A stretch of DNA of 9,499 nt, from assembly GCA_001643535.1 (NCBI GenBank), contig LXTG01000027.1:8054-17552 (forward strand), given 5' to 3'. The notes below the pieces were generated by a model. That model worked only from the letters and a program-made list of their open reading frames with translations. It was not told the origin of the DNA and searched no databases. Position numbers and translations under genes: made by a program. The stretch's first letter is position 1. Every line of letters begins with the position of its first letter. Source of the DNA: a candidate division NC10 bacterium SPGG6 (GTDB taxonomy: Bacteria; Methylomirabilota; Methylomirabilia; Methylomirabilales; CSP1-5). This document shows positions 1 to 5,865 of this stretch, piece by piece.

Positions 1-2
1 AC

Positions 3-551
3 CGTGTGGAGCCGCCTGTCAGCAATGCCCGCTTAGCAATGCTGATGTTCCTGGGGGCGGAGGCGATGTTCTTCGCTGGCCTGATCGGTGCCTTCCTGGT
101 CCTCCGTTTTGGGAGCGCGATCTGGCCTCCTCCCGGCCAGCCGTATCTGCCGGTGGGCGTGACCGGTGTCAACACCGTCATCTTACTCTTCAGCGCGTAT
201 ACTATGCGCCGGGCCATGCGTGAGGATCGACAGGGGGTTATCCGATGGCTTCTGATGACGGTGTTCCTTGGGACAGTCTTCCTAGGGGTGCAGGGGTACG
301 AGTGGGTTCGGCTGGTGCGCTTTGGCTTCACGTGGGCGAACGGAACGTACGGCGCCACCTTTTATACCCTGATCGGGATCCACGGGGCCCACGTGTTCGG
401 TGCGGTGCTCTGGCTACTCATCGTTTTGGCTGGGGCAAGTGGGAATCGGTTCTCGGCGACGCGACATGTTGGCCTCACACTTTGCGGGATGTACTGGTAC
501 TTCGTGGTGGGCCTCTGGCCCGTGCTCTTTACGCTGGTGTACCTGAGTTGA
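3..551 (+). CDS. Heme-copper oxidase subunit III, first copy (5' partial)
   Basis: Subunit III of a cytochrome c oxidase-type terminal oxidase, an inner-membrane protein supporting the proton-pumping core subunit I. The visible 180-odd residues give five hydrophobic segments (about 10-33, 51-68, 80-100, 117-141, 157-180 counted from the GTG at 6). Family signatures are seen: GAEAMFFAGL in the first helix, QGYEW with the conserved membrane glutamate (E99), and GIHGAHV in the fourth helix. The last helix reads WYFVVGLW where the usual family motif is WHFVD, so the His and Asp are missing. The frame is open to the window edge; GTG at 6 is a possible start, but I prefer a start upstream because the first residues already look like the conserved lead-in to helix 1. 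It heads an operon whose next gene starts within ~70 bases. Family call is strong; the exact oxidase class cannot be told without subunits I and II. Confidence 0.9.
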   Translation, partial: RVEPPVSNARLAMLMFLGAEAMFFAGLIGAFLVLRFGSAIWPPPGQPYLPVGVTGVNTVILLFSAYTMRRAMREDRQGVIRWLLMTVFLGTVFLGVQGYEWVRLVRFGFTWANGTYGATFYTLIGIHGAHVFGAVLWLLIVLAGASGNRFSATRHVGLTLCGMYWYFVVGLWPVLFTLVYLS

Positions 552-619
552 GCCTGGAGAGAGAGCTGTTGGCTGTGGGACGGCGTATCCGCACAGTGTT
601 GGATGCCGGCGGTTCCGCG

Positions 620-898
620 ATGAGGCGATTCGCGGTTCTCGCGCTGGTGATTGCGGGAGCGGTGGTGCGAAGTCCGTTTACCGCGCAGGCATGTTCAGTG
701 TGTGGAGGCTCAGCGCTTGGTACAGATCTTGGTGCGGGTTTCAACTCGAGCATCTTGTTCCTCCTGATGATGCCGTATGCCGTTGTTGGGGCGATCGCCG
801 GGTGGCTGATTTACGCGTATTGGCGTGCGTCCGGCCATCGGCAGAAGAGGACAGTTGTCCCCTACGTGGCTCCGAGACAGAAGGAGAGTGAAAGTTGA
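620..898 (+). CDS. Small exported CxxC membrane protein of the oxidase operon
   Basis: A 92-residue protein of unknown function between two oxidase subunit III genes. From ATG 620 it has a clear signal peptide (two Arg, a hydrophobic core, then TAQA before a cysteine), a CSVCGGS motif at the mature N-terminus, one membrane segment (about residues 46-68) and a basic, polar tail. This predicts a periplasm-facing CxxC beside the membrane. CSVC is not followed by His, so it is not a c-type heme site; a metal or thiol role is possible but unproven. I recall similar short ACxVC proteins near oxidase genes in other phyla, unnamed. ATG 620 has no good ribosome site; TTG 569 and GTG 575, close to GGAGAGAGAG at 556-565, are in-frame alternatives but would add a non-signal leader. 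The stop overlaps the next start (TTGA at 895), implying coupled translation. Residues upstream of 569 are out-of-frame reading of the subunit III gene. Confidence 0.72.
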   Translation: MRRFAVLALVIAGAVVRSPFTAQACSVCGGSALGTDLGAGFNSSILFLLMMPYAVVGAIAGWLIYAYWRASGHRQKRTVVPYVAPRQKESES

Positions 899-1512
899 GT
901 CAAGTTGCTGCCATGCATCCGTCTGTCGAACCCGCGGAATCGCCCCTCACTCCTGAAAGCTGGGGCAAGCTTGGGATGTGGGTTTTCCTGGCCGGGGACG
1001 CCATGTCATTTGGGGCGCTGCTGGCCGCGTACGGTGTCCTCCGATACGGCAGCATCGACTGGCCCGTCCCTTCGAGCATTCTCGGGATCAATCTTACGGC
1101 ATTGATGACTTTCCTGTTGATCTGTAGCAGTCTCACGATGGTGTTTGCTCTCGTGGCGATTCAGAGAGGTGATCAGGCCGGGCTGAGGAAATTCCTCGCG
1201 TTGACCGTCCTGTGTGGGTTAATATTTCTGGGCATGCAGGCATACGAGTGGACGCACCTGATACACGAAGGGCTAGGGTTCACTGCCAATAAGTGGGGGG
1301 CGTCATTGTTCGGGACCACGTTTTTCGCTATCACCGGCTTTCATGGCGCGCACGTGACCGGAGGCGTCATTTATCTCTCCTGCTATCTGATCCAAGCCCT
1401 CCGTGGCCACTCGAAACCTGGGGTTGCCAATGAGATCGAGATCGCAGCCTTGTACTGGCACTTCGTGGATTTGGTGTGGATCCTGGTCTTTACCTTTGTC
1501 TACCTGGTGTAA
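895..1512 (+). CDS. Heme-copper oxidase subunit III, second copy
   Basis: A complete 205-residue subunit III, different from the copy that begins the window. Five hydrophobic segments (about 25-46, 63-88, 98-117, 138-168, 181-203) follow a polar N-terminus. Motifs seen: MQAYEW with the conserved glutamate (E118), GFHGAHV (148-154) and a canonical WHFVD (188-192), which the first copy lacks. It would pack against subunit I in the inner membrane. The TTG start at 895 overlaps the preceding stop and is well placed behind AAGGAGAG at 881-888; ATG 913 (MHPSVEP) is a weaker alternative start. Two subunit III genes in one operon suggest either two forms of the oxidase or a hetero-assembly in which both are present. 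Confidence in the family is high; which copy belongs to the upstream subunit I is unknown. Confidence 0.92.
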   Translation: MSQVAAMHPSVEPAESPLTPESWGKLGMWVFLAGDAMSFGALLAAYGVLRYGSIDWPVPSSILGINLTALMTFLLICSSLTMVFALVAIQRGDQAGLRKFLALTVLCGLIFLGMQAYEWTHLIHEGLGFTANKWGASLFGTTFFAITGFHGAHVTGGVIYLSCYLIQALRGHSKPGVANEIEIAALYWHFVDLVWILVFTFVYLV

Positions 1513-1530
1513 ATGGGGTCGGGGACCGCG

Positions 1531-1851
1531 ATGACAGCTGCTCACAAGACACCGAATTATATGGCCATTTTCTGGTGGCTGCTGGCGCTTACGGTTATCG
1601 AGATCGCGGTGATCTACACGCCGCTGGCCAAGCTCTTGATTGTGATCCTGCTTGTCGGTCTCGCGCTGTCCAAGGCTTCGTTGGTGGCGATGTACTTTAT
1701 GCACCTGCGATTCGAGCCACGAACGCTAGGTTTAATCGCCCTGACACCGTTGCTCCTGTGCGCCCTATTAGTGTTTGCACTGCTGCCCGACCACGCTGCA
1801 ACGCCTCACCGAACCACGGTAACCGCCGAGCACTCCACAACCCCCGAGTGA
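1531..1851 (+). CDS. Cytochrome c oxidase subunit IV, prokaryotic (COX4_pro-like)
   Basis: Small accessory oxidase subunit with three predicted membrane helices, 106 residues from ATG 1531. Helices run about 10-28, 33-54 and 66-85. The stretch LSKASLVAMYFMHLRFE is the conserved heart of the prokaryotic subunit IV family, in which a Lys and a Met-x-Phe-Met-His-Leu sequence join helices two and three. The C-terminus is a polar, Thr/His-rich tail. I chose 1531 because GGGGA at 1521-1525 is spaced for it; ATG 1513, directly after the TAA of the preceding gene, is in frame and would add six residues but has no ribosome site other than coupling. The gene follows subunit III with almost no gap, as expected for the order III-IV in bacterial oxidase operons. 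The subunit is thought to stabilise the complex and is not catalytic. Confidence 0.88.
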   Translation: MTAAHKTPNYMAIFWWLLALTVIEIAVIYTPLAKLLIVILLVGLALSKASLVAMYFMHLRFEPRTLGLIALTPLLLCALLVFALLPDHAATPHRTTVTAEHSTTPE

Positions 1852-1938
1852 CATCCGCTGGGAGTGCCTCCTTTCCCGAATCACAGTTCGCGCCTCGTTC
1901 CGGGAAATTTGTGCGAGAAAAAAGGCGGTGATGACTCC

Positions 1939-2469
1939 ATGAAAGATCGCTTGGTTCTCCCGGCTATCGGTTTTCTCTCTCTTCTTGTGCTCGTGGGGGT
2001 GGCGTTCATTCTGTTGGGGCGGCAGCCGCAGGTCGAAGGGGATTACACCTTCTCCAGCCTTCCCGCTGTCAACGCCTTCCTCAACGGGACGAGCGCAGTG
2101 CTGCTCACGACAGGGTATCTCTTCATCCGGCGGAAGAGGGTGACGGGCCACAAGATCTGCATGGGGACAGCCTTCGGCGTCTCTTGCGTGTTTTTGGTTT
2201 CGTATCTAGTACACCATTACCAGGTGGGCTCGGTGCCCTTTGCCGGGCAGGGTTGGATTCGGCCCGTCTACTTTACAGTCCTTGTCTCCCACATCTGCCT
2301 GGCCGCTCTCATTGTTCCCTTAGCGCTGACCACGATGTATCGTGCCCTAAGCGCCCGATTTGACAAACATGTGAAAATTGCCCGTTGGACCCTTCCAATT
2401 TGGTTATACGTCTCGGTGAGCGGCGTCATCGTTTACGTGATGCTCTACCAGCTTTACCCACCGCGATAA
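1939..2469 (+). CDS. DUF420 membrane protein (CtaM/YozB-type oxidase factor)
   Basis: A 176-residue integral membrane protein of the DUF420 family. Members in Firmicutes (YozB, also called CtaM) are needed for a functional aa3-type terminal oxidase, probably in assembly or cofactor handling. Hydrophobic segments lie at about 6-27, 43-63, 74-93, 108-130 and 148-172. Conserved histidines are visible: H71 (GHK), H92-H93 (VHHY), H118 (SHIC) and H144 (DKHVKIARW), plus the family ending around PIWLYVSVSGVIVY. The start at ATG 1939 is supported by AAAGGCGGTGA at 1921-1931; the in-frame GTG 1864 would add 25 polar residues and lacks a site. It lies about 90 bases after subunit IV and ends the first block of oxidase genes. 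The family call is firm; the biochemical role is inferred from relatives. Confidence 0.85.
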   Translation: MKDRLVLPAIGFLSLLVLVGVAFILLGRQPQVEGDYTFSSLPAVNAFLNGTSAVLLTTGYLFIRRKRVTGHKICMGTAFGVSCVFLVSYLVHHYQVGSVPFAGQGWIRPVYFTVLVSHICLAALIVPLALTTMYRALSARFDKHVKIARWTLPIWLYVSVSGVIVYVMLYQLYPPR

Positions 2470-2538
2470 GAATGGCAGAGACCCTGGGGCGGGAAGCGTG
2501 GTGAGGATGGCGATGATGACGAGCCATGGGGTGCTCAT
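2404..2538 (-). CDS. Possible small antisense ORF with a strong ribosome site
   Basis: A 44-codon frame starting MSTPWLVIIAILTTLP, with a hydrophobic N-terminal stretch and a charged C-terminus (VKLVEHHVNDDAAHRDV). Its only real support is a near-perfect AAGGAGG (minus strand; CCTCCTT at 2544-2550) five bases before the ATG, better than most sites in this window. It overlaps the last 66 bases of the DUF420 gene on the opposite strand, so the C-terminal half is read antisense to conserved coding sequence. I do not recognise the protein. It may be a genuine small membrane peptide, a decayed gene, or a chance ribosome site. Confidence 0.25.
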   Translation of the reverse strand: MSTPWLVIIAILTTLPAPGSLPFLSRWVKLVEHHVNDDAAHRDV

Positions 2539-2785
2539 TGGTGCCTCCTTTGTCCCCGAGCGGAACCGCAGGCCCGAATACTCCTGCTCCCATAGGGTCA
2601 TACGGTTGGCAGGAAGGTCTATGATGTGCGTCATCAAGCGTCATGACAGCAGTCATGCGACGCATGGGACTCTTACCGGCTGTTCGATGGATGAGAGTGT
2701 CATCTGATGCGGAGCGCACGCTGCGGGCGTCGGATGGCAAGATGCAGGCCATCTATGTTAGAATCACTGTGTCAGACGGGTTGAG
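2470..2785 (+). promoter_or_regulatory. 316-base gap before the DUF983/ABC operon with GTCAT repeats
   Basis: No convincing + strand gene. The pentamer GTCAT occurs five times, at 2597, 2630, 2640, 2652 and 2699; three of these are spaced 10 and 12 bases apart, about one helical turn. Two of them also build a near-perfect inverted repeat, GCGTCATGAC at 2638-2647 against GTCATGCGACGC at 2652-2663 (two-base bulge). A fair -10 box, TAGAAT, sits at 2759-2764, with only a weak -35 (TGGCAA at 2735-2740, 18-base spacer); it would give a leader of about 15 bases before the ATG at 2786. Spaced direct repeats upstream of a promoter resemble response-regulator sites, but no regulator is identified. Confidence 0.4.
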
Positions 2786-3175
2786 ATGGATCTTCAACGG
2801 ACGCGACAGATACTGGGGAGAGGCTTTAGCTTGAGGTGTCCGAGGTGTGGCACCGCCCCCCTGTTCCGGGGCCCCTTCTCGATGTATCCCGATTGCCTCT
2901 CCTGTGATCTCCGGTTTGAACGGGAGCAGGGATACTTCGTCGGGGCGATTTATATCAATTATGCGGTCACCGCCGTCACGGCCATCGTCGGTTATTTCGC
3001 CCTCGATCGTTTCATCAGCATATCCCTCGCGCAGCAGCTGATCCTGTGGAGTATCTACGCGGTCTTTTTCCCGCTCTTCTTTTTCCGGTACTCCAGGAGC
3101 CTCTGGCTGACACTTGATTATATGTTCAATCCCGAGATTCCGAGTGATGAACGATACAGCAGGCCTCGAGGGTGA
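2786..3175 (+). CDS. DUF983 zinc-ribbon membrane protein
   Basis: A 129-residue protein of the DUF983 family. The N-terminus carries two cysteine pairs, CPRC (18-21) and CLSC (37-40), separated by the family stretch TAPLFRGPFSMYPD; together they predict a small metal-binding ribbon on the cytoplasmic side. Two membrane helices follow (about 51-72 and 83-101) and a short polar tail. Function is not established; in many genomes the family is linked to cytochrome oxidase genes, as here, where DUF420 and oxidase subunits lie just upstream. The start ATG 2786 is the first Met in frame before the conserved RCPRCG region and has only a weak purine-rich site (GGGTTGAG). The stop overlaps the GTG start of the ABC ATPase (GTGA at 3172), so the two are likely co-translated. 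Confidence 0.85.
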   Translation: MDLQRTRQILGRGFSLRCPRCGTAPLFRGPFSMYPDCLSCDLRFEREQGYFVGAIYINYAVTAVTAIVGYFALDRFISISLAQQLILWSIYAVFFPLFFFRYSRSLWLTLDYMFNPEIPSDERYSRPRG

Positions 3176-4125
3176 GCGGACCGAGACGAGAAATGGATAA
3201 TCCAGTGGTTGAGGTCGAAGGCCTTTGCTACGCTTACGGAGATCGGGAAGCGCTCGCTGGCGTGACATTTACGGTCTCGCGCGGCGAGATCTTCGGCTTC
3301 CTTGGCCCGAACGGCGGGGGCAAGACGACGCTGTTCAAGGTTCTTTCCACCCTCAGACCTCCCACCGTCGGGCGCGTGAGAGTGTTTGGCCATGATCTCG
3401 CGCGTGCGCCCGACGCCGTCAGGATGCGTTTAGGGGTTGTCTTTCAGGACCCCAGCCTGGATCTGAAGCTCACGGTCATGGAAAACCTCCTTCACCACGG
3501 ACATCTCTATGGGCTGTGGGGTCAGGCCCTGCAGAGCCGGGCTCGGGAGGTTCTCGAGGGGCTGGGGTTGGGGGATCGCGCCCGCGATCTGGTGGAGACC
3601 CTTTCGGGGGGTCTACGGAGGCGAACCGAGCTGGCCAAGGTCTTGGTGCACCGGCCGGAGCTCTTGATCATGGACGAGCCAAGTACAGGACTCGATCCAG
3701 GCGCCCGCCAAGAATTCAGTGCCTACCTTCGCCGGTTACGCCAGCAGGATGGCGTCACCATTCTGCTTACGACCCACCTCATCGAGGAGGCCGAGCAGTG
3801 TGATCGGGTGGGGTTCCTCCATGAAGGGAGAGTGGTGGCTATCGGAGAACCGGACGCGTTGAAGGGGACCGTCGGCGGTGACGTGATAGTGATCGATGCT
3901 CACAACCCCAAGGAGTTGCAAGGGAAGATGCGCGATCGGTTCGGGTGTGACGCGGTCTTGGTCGACGGGTCCTTGCGCGTGGAACGCCCATGCGGGCATG
4001 AGTTCGTCCGGGAGGTCGTGGAGGCATTCCCCGGTGCGGTGAAGTCTGCGGCCTTTGGAAGGCCGACGCTGGAGGATGTCTTTATTCGTCTGGCCGGACG
4101 GCGTCTGTGGAGCAATGAAGCATAG
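3172..4125 (+). CDS. ABC-2 type transporter ATP-binding protein (DrrA/CcmA-like)
   Basis: ATPase of an ABC transporter, working with the permease encoded next. All nucleotide-binding motifs are intact: Walker A GPNGGGKTT (45-53, with Gly where Ala or Ser is commoner), Q-loop FQDP (91-94), signature LSGGLRRR (144-151), Walker B LLIMDEPS (164-171), D-loop region GLDP and H-loop histidine 202 in LLTTH. A C-terminal extension ends in PTLEDVFIRLAGR (298-310), typical of the DrrA/NodI/NosF branch that pairs with ABC-2 permeases. The GTG start at 3172 overlaps the DUF983 stop; ATG 3193, seven codons in, is equally plausible and precedes the first conserved residues. The end overlaps the permease start by 11 bases. 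The substrate cannot be read from the sequence. Neighbourhood with oxidase genes suggests a role in oxidase or metal-cofactor maturation, but drug or lipid export is not excluded. Confidence 0.93.
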   Translation: MSGPRREMDNPVVEVEGLCYAYGDREALAGVTFTVSRGEIFGFLGPNGGGKTTLFKVLSTLRPPTVGRVRVFGHDLARAPDAVRMRLGVVFQDPSLDLKLTVMENLLHHGHLYGLWGQALQSRAREVLEGLGLGDRARDLVETLSGGLRRRTELAKVLVHRPELLIMDEPSTGLDPGARQEFSAYLRRLRQQDGVTILLTTHLIEEAEQCDRVGFLHEGRVVAIGEPDALKGTVGGDVIVIDAHNPKELQGKMRDRFGCDAVLVDGSLRVERPCGHEFVREVVEAFPGAVKSAAFGRPTLEDVFIRLAGRRLWSNEA

Positions 4126-4915
4126 CGAATCGTATGTGCGGTTCCTTTTACCCGTGGTGACCCTGTGGTGGAGGGAGATGGTGCGGTTCTGTCGCCAGCG
4201 GAGTCGCCTCGTGGGGGCATTCGGGCAACCGCTGCTCTTCTGGATCTTGCTCGGTGGAGGTTTCAGTGCGTCGTTTCGACCTCCCGGACTGCCGGAAGGG
4301 ACTGGCTACCTTGAATATTTCTATCCCGGCATCATCGCCCTGATCCTCTTATTCACTGCCATCTTTGCCACCATCTCCATCGTGGAGGACCGCCGGGAGG
4401 GCTTTTTGCAGGCAGTCCTTGTGGCCCCCGTGGGCCGCACGAGCATCGTGCTCGGTCAGGCGCTCGGCGGCACGACCCTGGCGCTGTTGCAGGGGATGCT
4501 CTTTCTCCTGCTCGCCCCGGCCGCCGGCATTTCCCTCACCGTCCTCTCGACCCTTGGAGCGATTGGAGTGATGATTCTTGTCTCCTTTGGCCTCACGAAC
4601 CTTGGGCTGATGATTGCGTGGCGGATGGACTCGACCCAAGGGTTCCACGCGATCATGAATTTGATCCTGATCCCGATCTGGCTCCTTTCCGGCGCCTTCT
4701 TTCCCGCCTCGGGCCTTCCAGTCTGGCTCCAGTGGGTCATGAAGATAAACCCCTTGACGTACGGCGTCGCAGCCCTGCGGGGGTGCCTCTACCTGGGTAA
4801 CCCTGCCGCGGCCGGGCAAGTGCCTCCCCTCCTCCCCTCCCTCGTCCTGACGGCCTTGTTCGGGCTCGTGGCCTTTGTCGCTGCAGCAGGTGTTGCTCGG
4901 CGGAGTGCAGCCTGA
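4115..4915 (+). CDS. ABC-2 type transporter permease
   Basis: Membrane partner of the preceding ATPase: 266 residues with six predicted helices (about 34-50, 71-90, 116-135, 145-168, 178-196, 237-260). The coupling region EDRREGFLQAVLVAPVGR (91-108) and the late motif LSGAFFPASGLP followed by INPLTYGVAALR (191-223) are standard for the NodJ/DrrB branch of ABC-2 permeases. The start at ATG 4115 has GGAG four bases upstream inside the ATPase gene, and the reading frames overlap by 11 bases, indicating coupled translation. The frame stays open upstream to 4055, but that part is antiphase reading of the ATPase C-terminus. The stop codon lies at the first unit of a 7-base repeat tract that leads into the next gene. 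No substrate clue is seen in the sequence itself. Confidence 0.92.
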   Translation: MKHSESYVRFLLPVVTLWWREMVRFCRQRSRLVGAFGQPLLFWILLGGGFSASFRPPGLPEGTGYLEYFYPGIIALILLFTAIFATISIVEDRREGFLQAVLVAPVGRTSIVLGQALGGTTLALLQGMLFLLLAPAAGISLTVLSTLGAIGVMILVSFGLTNLGLMIAWRMDSTQGFHAIMNLILIPIWLLSGAFFPASGLPVWLQWVMKINPLTYGVAALRGCLYLGNPAAAGQVPPLLPSLVLTALFGLVAFVAAAGVARRSAA

Positions 4916-4955
4916 TAGTGGAGAGTGAAGAGCGGAGAGTTGAGAGCTGAGGAAT
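4914..4955 (+). repeat. Degenerate heptad repeat at the permease/TauE junction
   Basis: Six consecutive 7-base units (for example GAGAGTG at 4921, GAGAGTT at 4935, GAGAGCT at 4942) run from the permease stop codon to the TauE start codon. The last unit supplies GAGGA just before the ATG at 4954, so the ribosome site of the next gene is part of the repeat. On the other strand the units resemble CTCTCAA-type heptads found at 6003-6023. Confidence 0.6.
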
Positions 4956-5781
4956 GACCTTGACGCTCGAACTGGTCGTTATCGGGGCTCTCACGGGGGT
5001 TATCTCTGGATTAATCGGAGTCGGGGGGGGGTTTATCTTTATTCCGCTCCTCACGATGATCGGGATGCCAATGCGCTCTGCCGCTGGCCTGAGCCTCGTC
5101 TTCGTGGCCTGCGTTGCGACGTCGGGGGCGGTGAGCCACTATCGCCAGGGGACCGGGGACCTGATGGTCGCCGCGGTCGTGCTTCCTGGGGCGCTCGTGA
5201 CGGTGCCTGTGGGGTCATATTGCAGCGCCATTCTTCCGAACCGCCTTCTTGAGGTGCTGTTTGGGCTGCTGGTCCTCGTCGCCGCGTCAGCCCTTCATTG
5301 GCAGTCCGCCCAGCAGAAGCCCTTTCCTGGGGCTCCTGTCGTGGGGAGTGGGACGACCCGTCCGGTCTGGGTTGTTTTGCGACGGGCAAAGGTGAACGGG
5401 ACCGAATACCTCTTTCCTGTGAATCTGCTGCGCGGGTTTGCTGTGGGAGGAATCGTGGGCTTCCTCGCAGGTCTCCTCGGCGTGGGGGGAGGCTCGCTCT
5501 TGGTTGTCCTCCTCATATTGGTTGTGGGGGTGCCAGCGAGCATTGCGGCGGGGACGTCCCTCTTGGGCATTATCATTCCGGCCCTCGCTGGGGCCCTGAC
5601 GCACTACGGCCTCGGGCACATAGACATGGCCTCTGCGGTTCCCGCGGTGTTGGCCGGGGTCCTGGGGGCCGTCCTCGGGGCGAGAGGTACGCTGACCCTC
5701 TCAGAATCCCGGCTCCAGTCCATTATGGTGTGGCTGTTTGTCCTGGTCGCGGCCTATATGATCGGGCGGGGGATTATCTGA
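4954..5781 (+). CDS. TauE/SafE family membrane transporter
   Basis: A 275-residue protein of the TauE/SafE (sulfite exporter) family, inner membrane, about eight helices. The family's internal duplication is plain: GLIGVGGGFIFIPLL (19-33) is matched by GLLGVGGGSLLVVLL (173-187), and AAGLSLVFV with SGAVSHYRQG (43-66) by AAGTSLLGI with AGALTHYGLG (198-221). A polar loop of about 40 residues (115-155) separates the halves. Members export sulfite, sulfoacetate or other small organic anions, and some have been linked to metal traffic; the substrate here cannot be told. The start is ATG 4954, with GAGGA at 4949-4953 as a tight ribosome site formed by the heptad repeat. It lies 38 bases after the ABC permease and probably ends that operon, being followed by a repeat-rich gap and a convergent gene. 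Confidence 0.9.
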   Translation: MTLTLELVVIGALTGVISGLIGVGGGFIFIPLLTMIGMPMRSAAGLSLVFVACVATSGAVSHYRQGTGDLMVAAVVLPGALVTVPVGSYCSAILPNRLLEVLFGLLVLVAASALHWQSAQQKPFPGAPVVGSGTTRPVWVVLRRAKVNGTEYLFPVNLLRGFAVGGIVGFLAGLLGVGGGSLLVVLLILVVGVPASIAAGTSLLGIIIPALAGALTHYGLGHIDMASAVPAVLAGVLGAVLGARGTLTLSESRLQSIMVWLFVLVAAYMIGRGII

Positions 5782-5795
5782 CAGTCAGCGGACAG

Positions 5796-5860
5796 CCCTT
5801 CGACAGTGGTTCGACAAGCCATTGGACACGGCTCATGGCTAGCTCACCACAGGCTCAGGG
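5796..5860. repeat. REP-like imperfect inverted repeat
   Basis: Arms at 5796-5822 and 5835-5860 pair over most of their length, including CCCT/AGGG, GTGGT/ACCAC and AGCCAT/ATGGCT, around a 12-base loop. It begins 14 bases after the TauE stop and could end transcription or stabilise the mRNA, though no T-run follows. TTCGACAAGC and GGCTCAGGGC pieces recall a dispersed intergenic repeat I have seen in environmental genomes (from memory). Confidence 0.55.
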
Positions 5861-5865
5861 CAAGC

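Noticed and set aside
245..619. Long in-frame extension upstream of the CxxC protein
   Set aside because: It reads the subunit III gene in a second frame and gives an Arg/Gly-rich sequence with no family features; the signal peptide begins at 620.
690..715. CSVC motif as a c-type heme attachment site
   Set aside because: Heme c needs CxxCH; here the residue after the second Cys is Gly.
1303..1704. 133-codon leftward frame opposite the oxidase genes
   Set aside because: Composition is His/Gln/Arg/Asp-rich, typical of the antisense of hydrophobic coding sequence, and it lies over two certain genes.
4055..4114. Upstream extension of the ABC permease start
   Set aside because: It overlaps the conserved end of the ATPase in another frame, while ATG 4115 has a GGAG site and the expected overlap.
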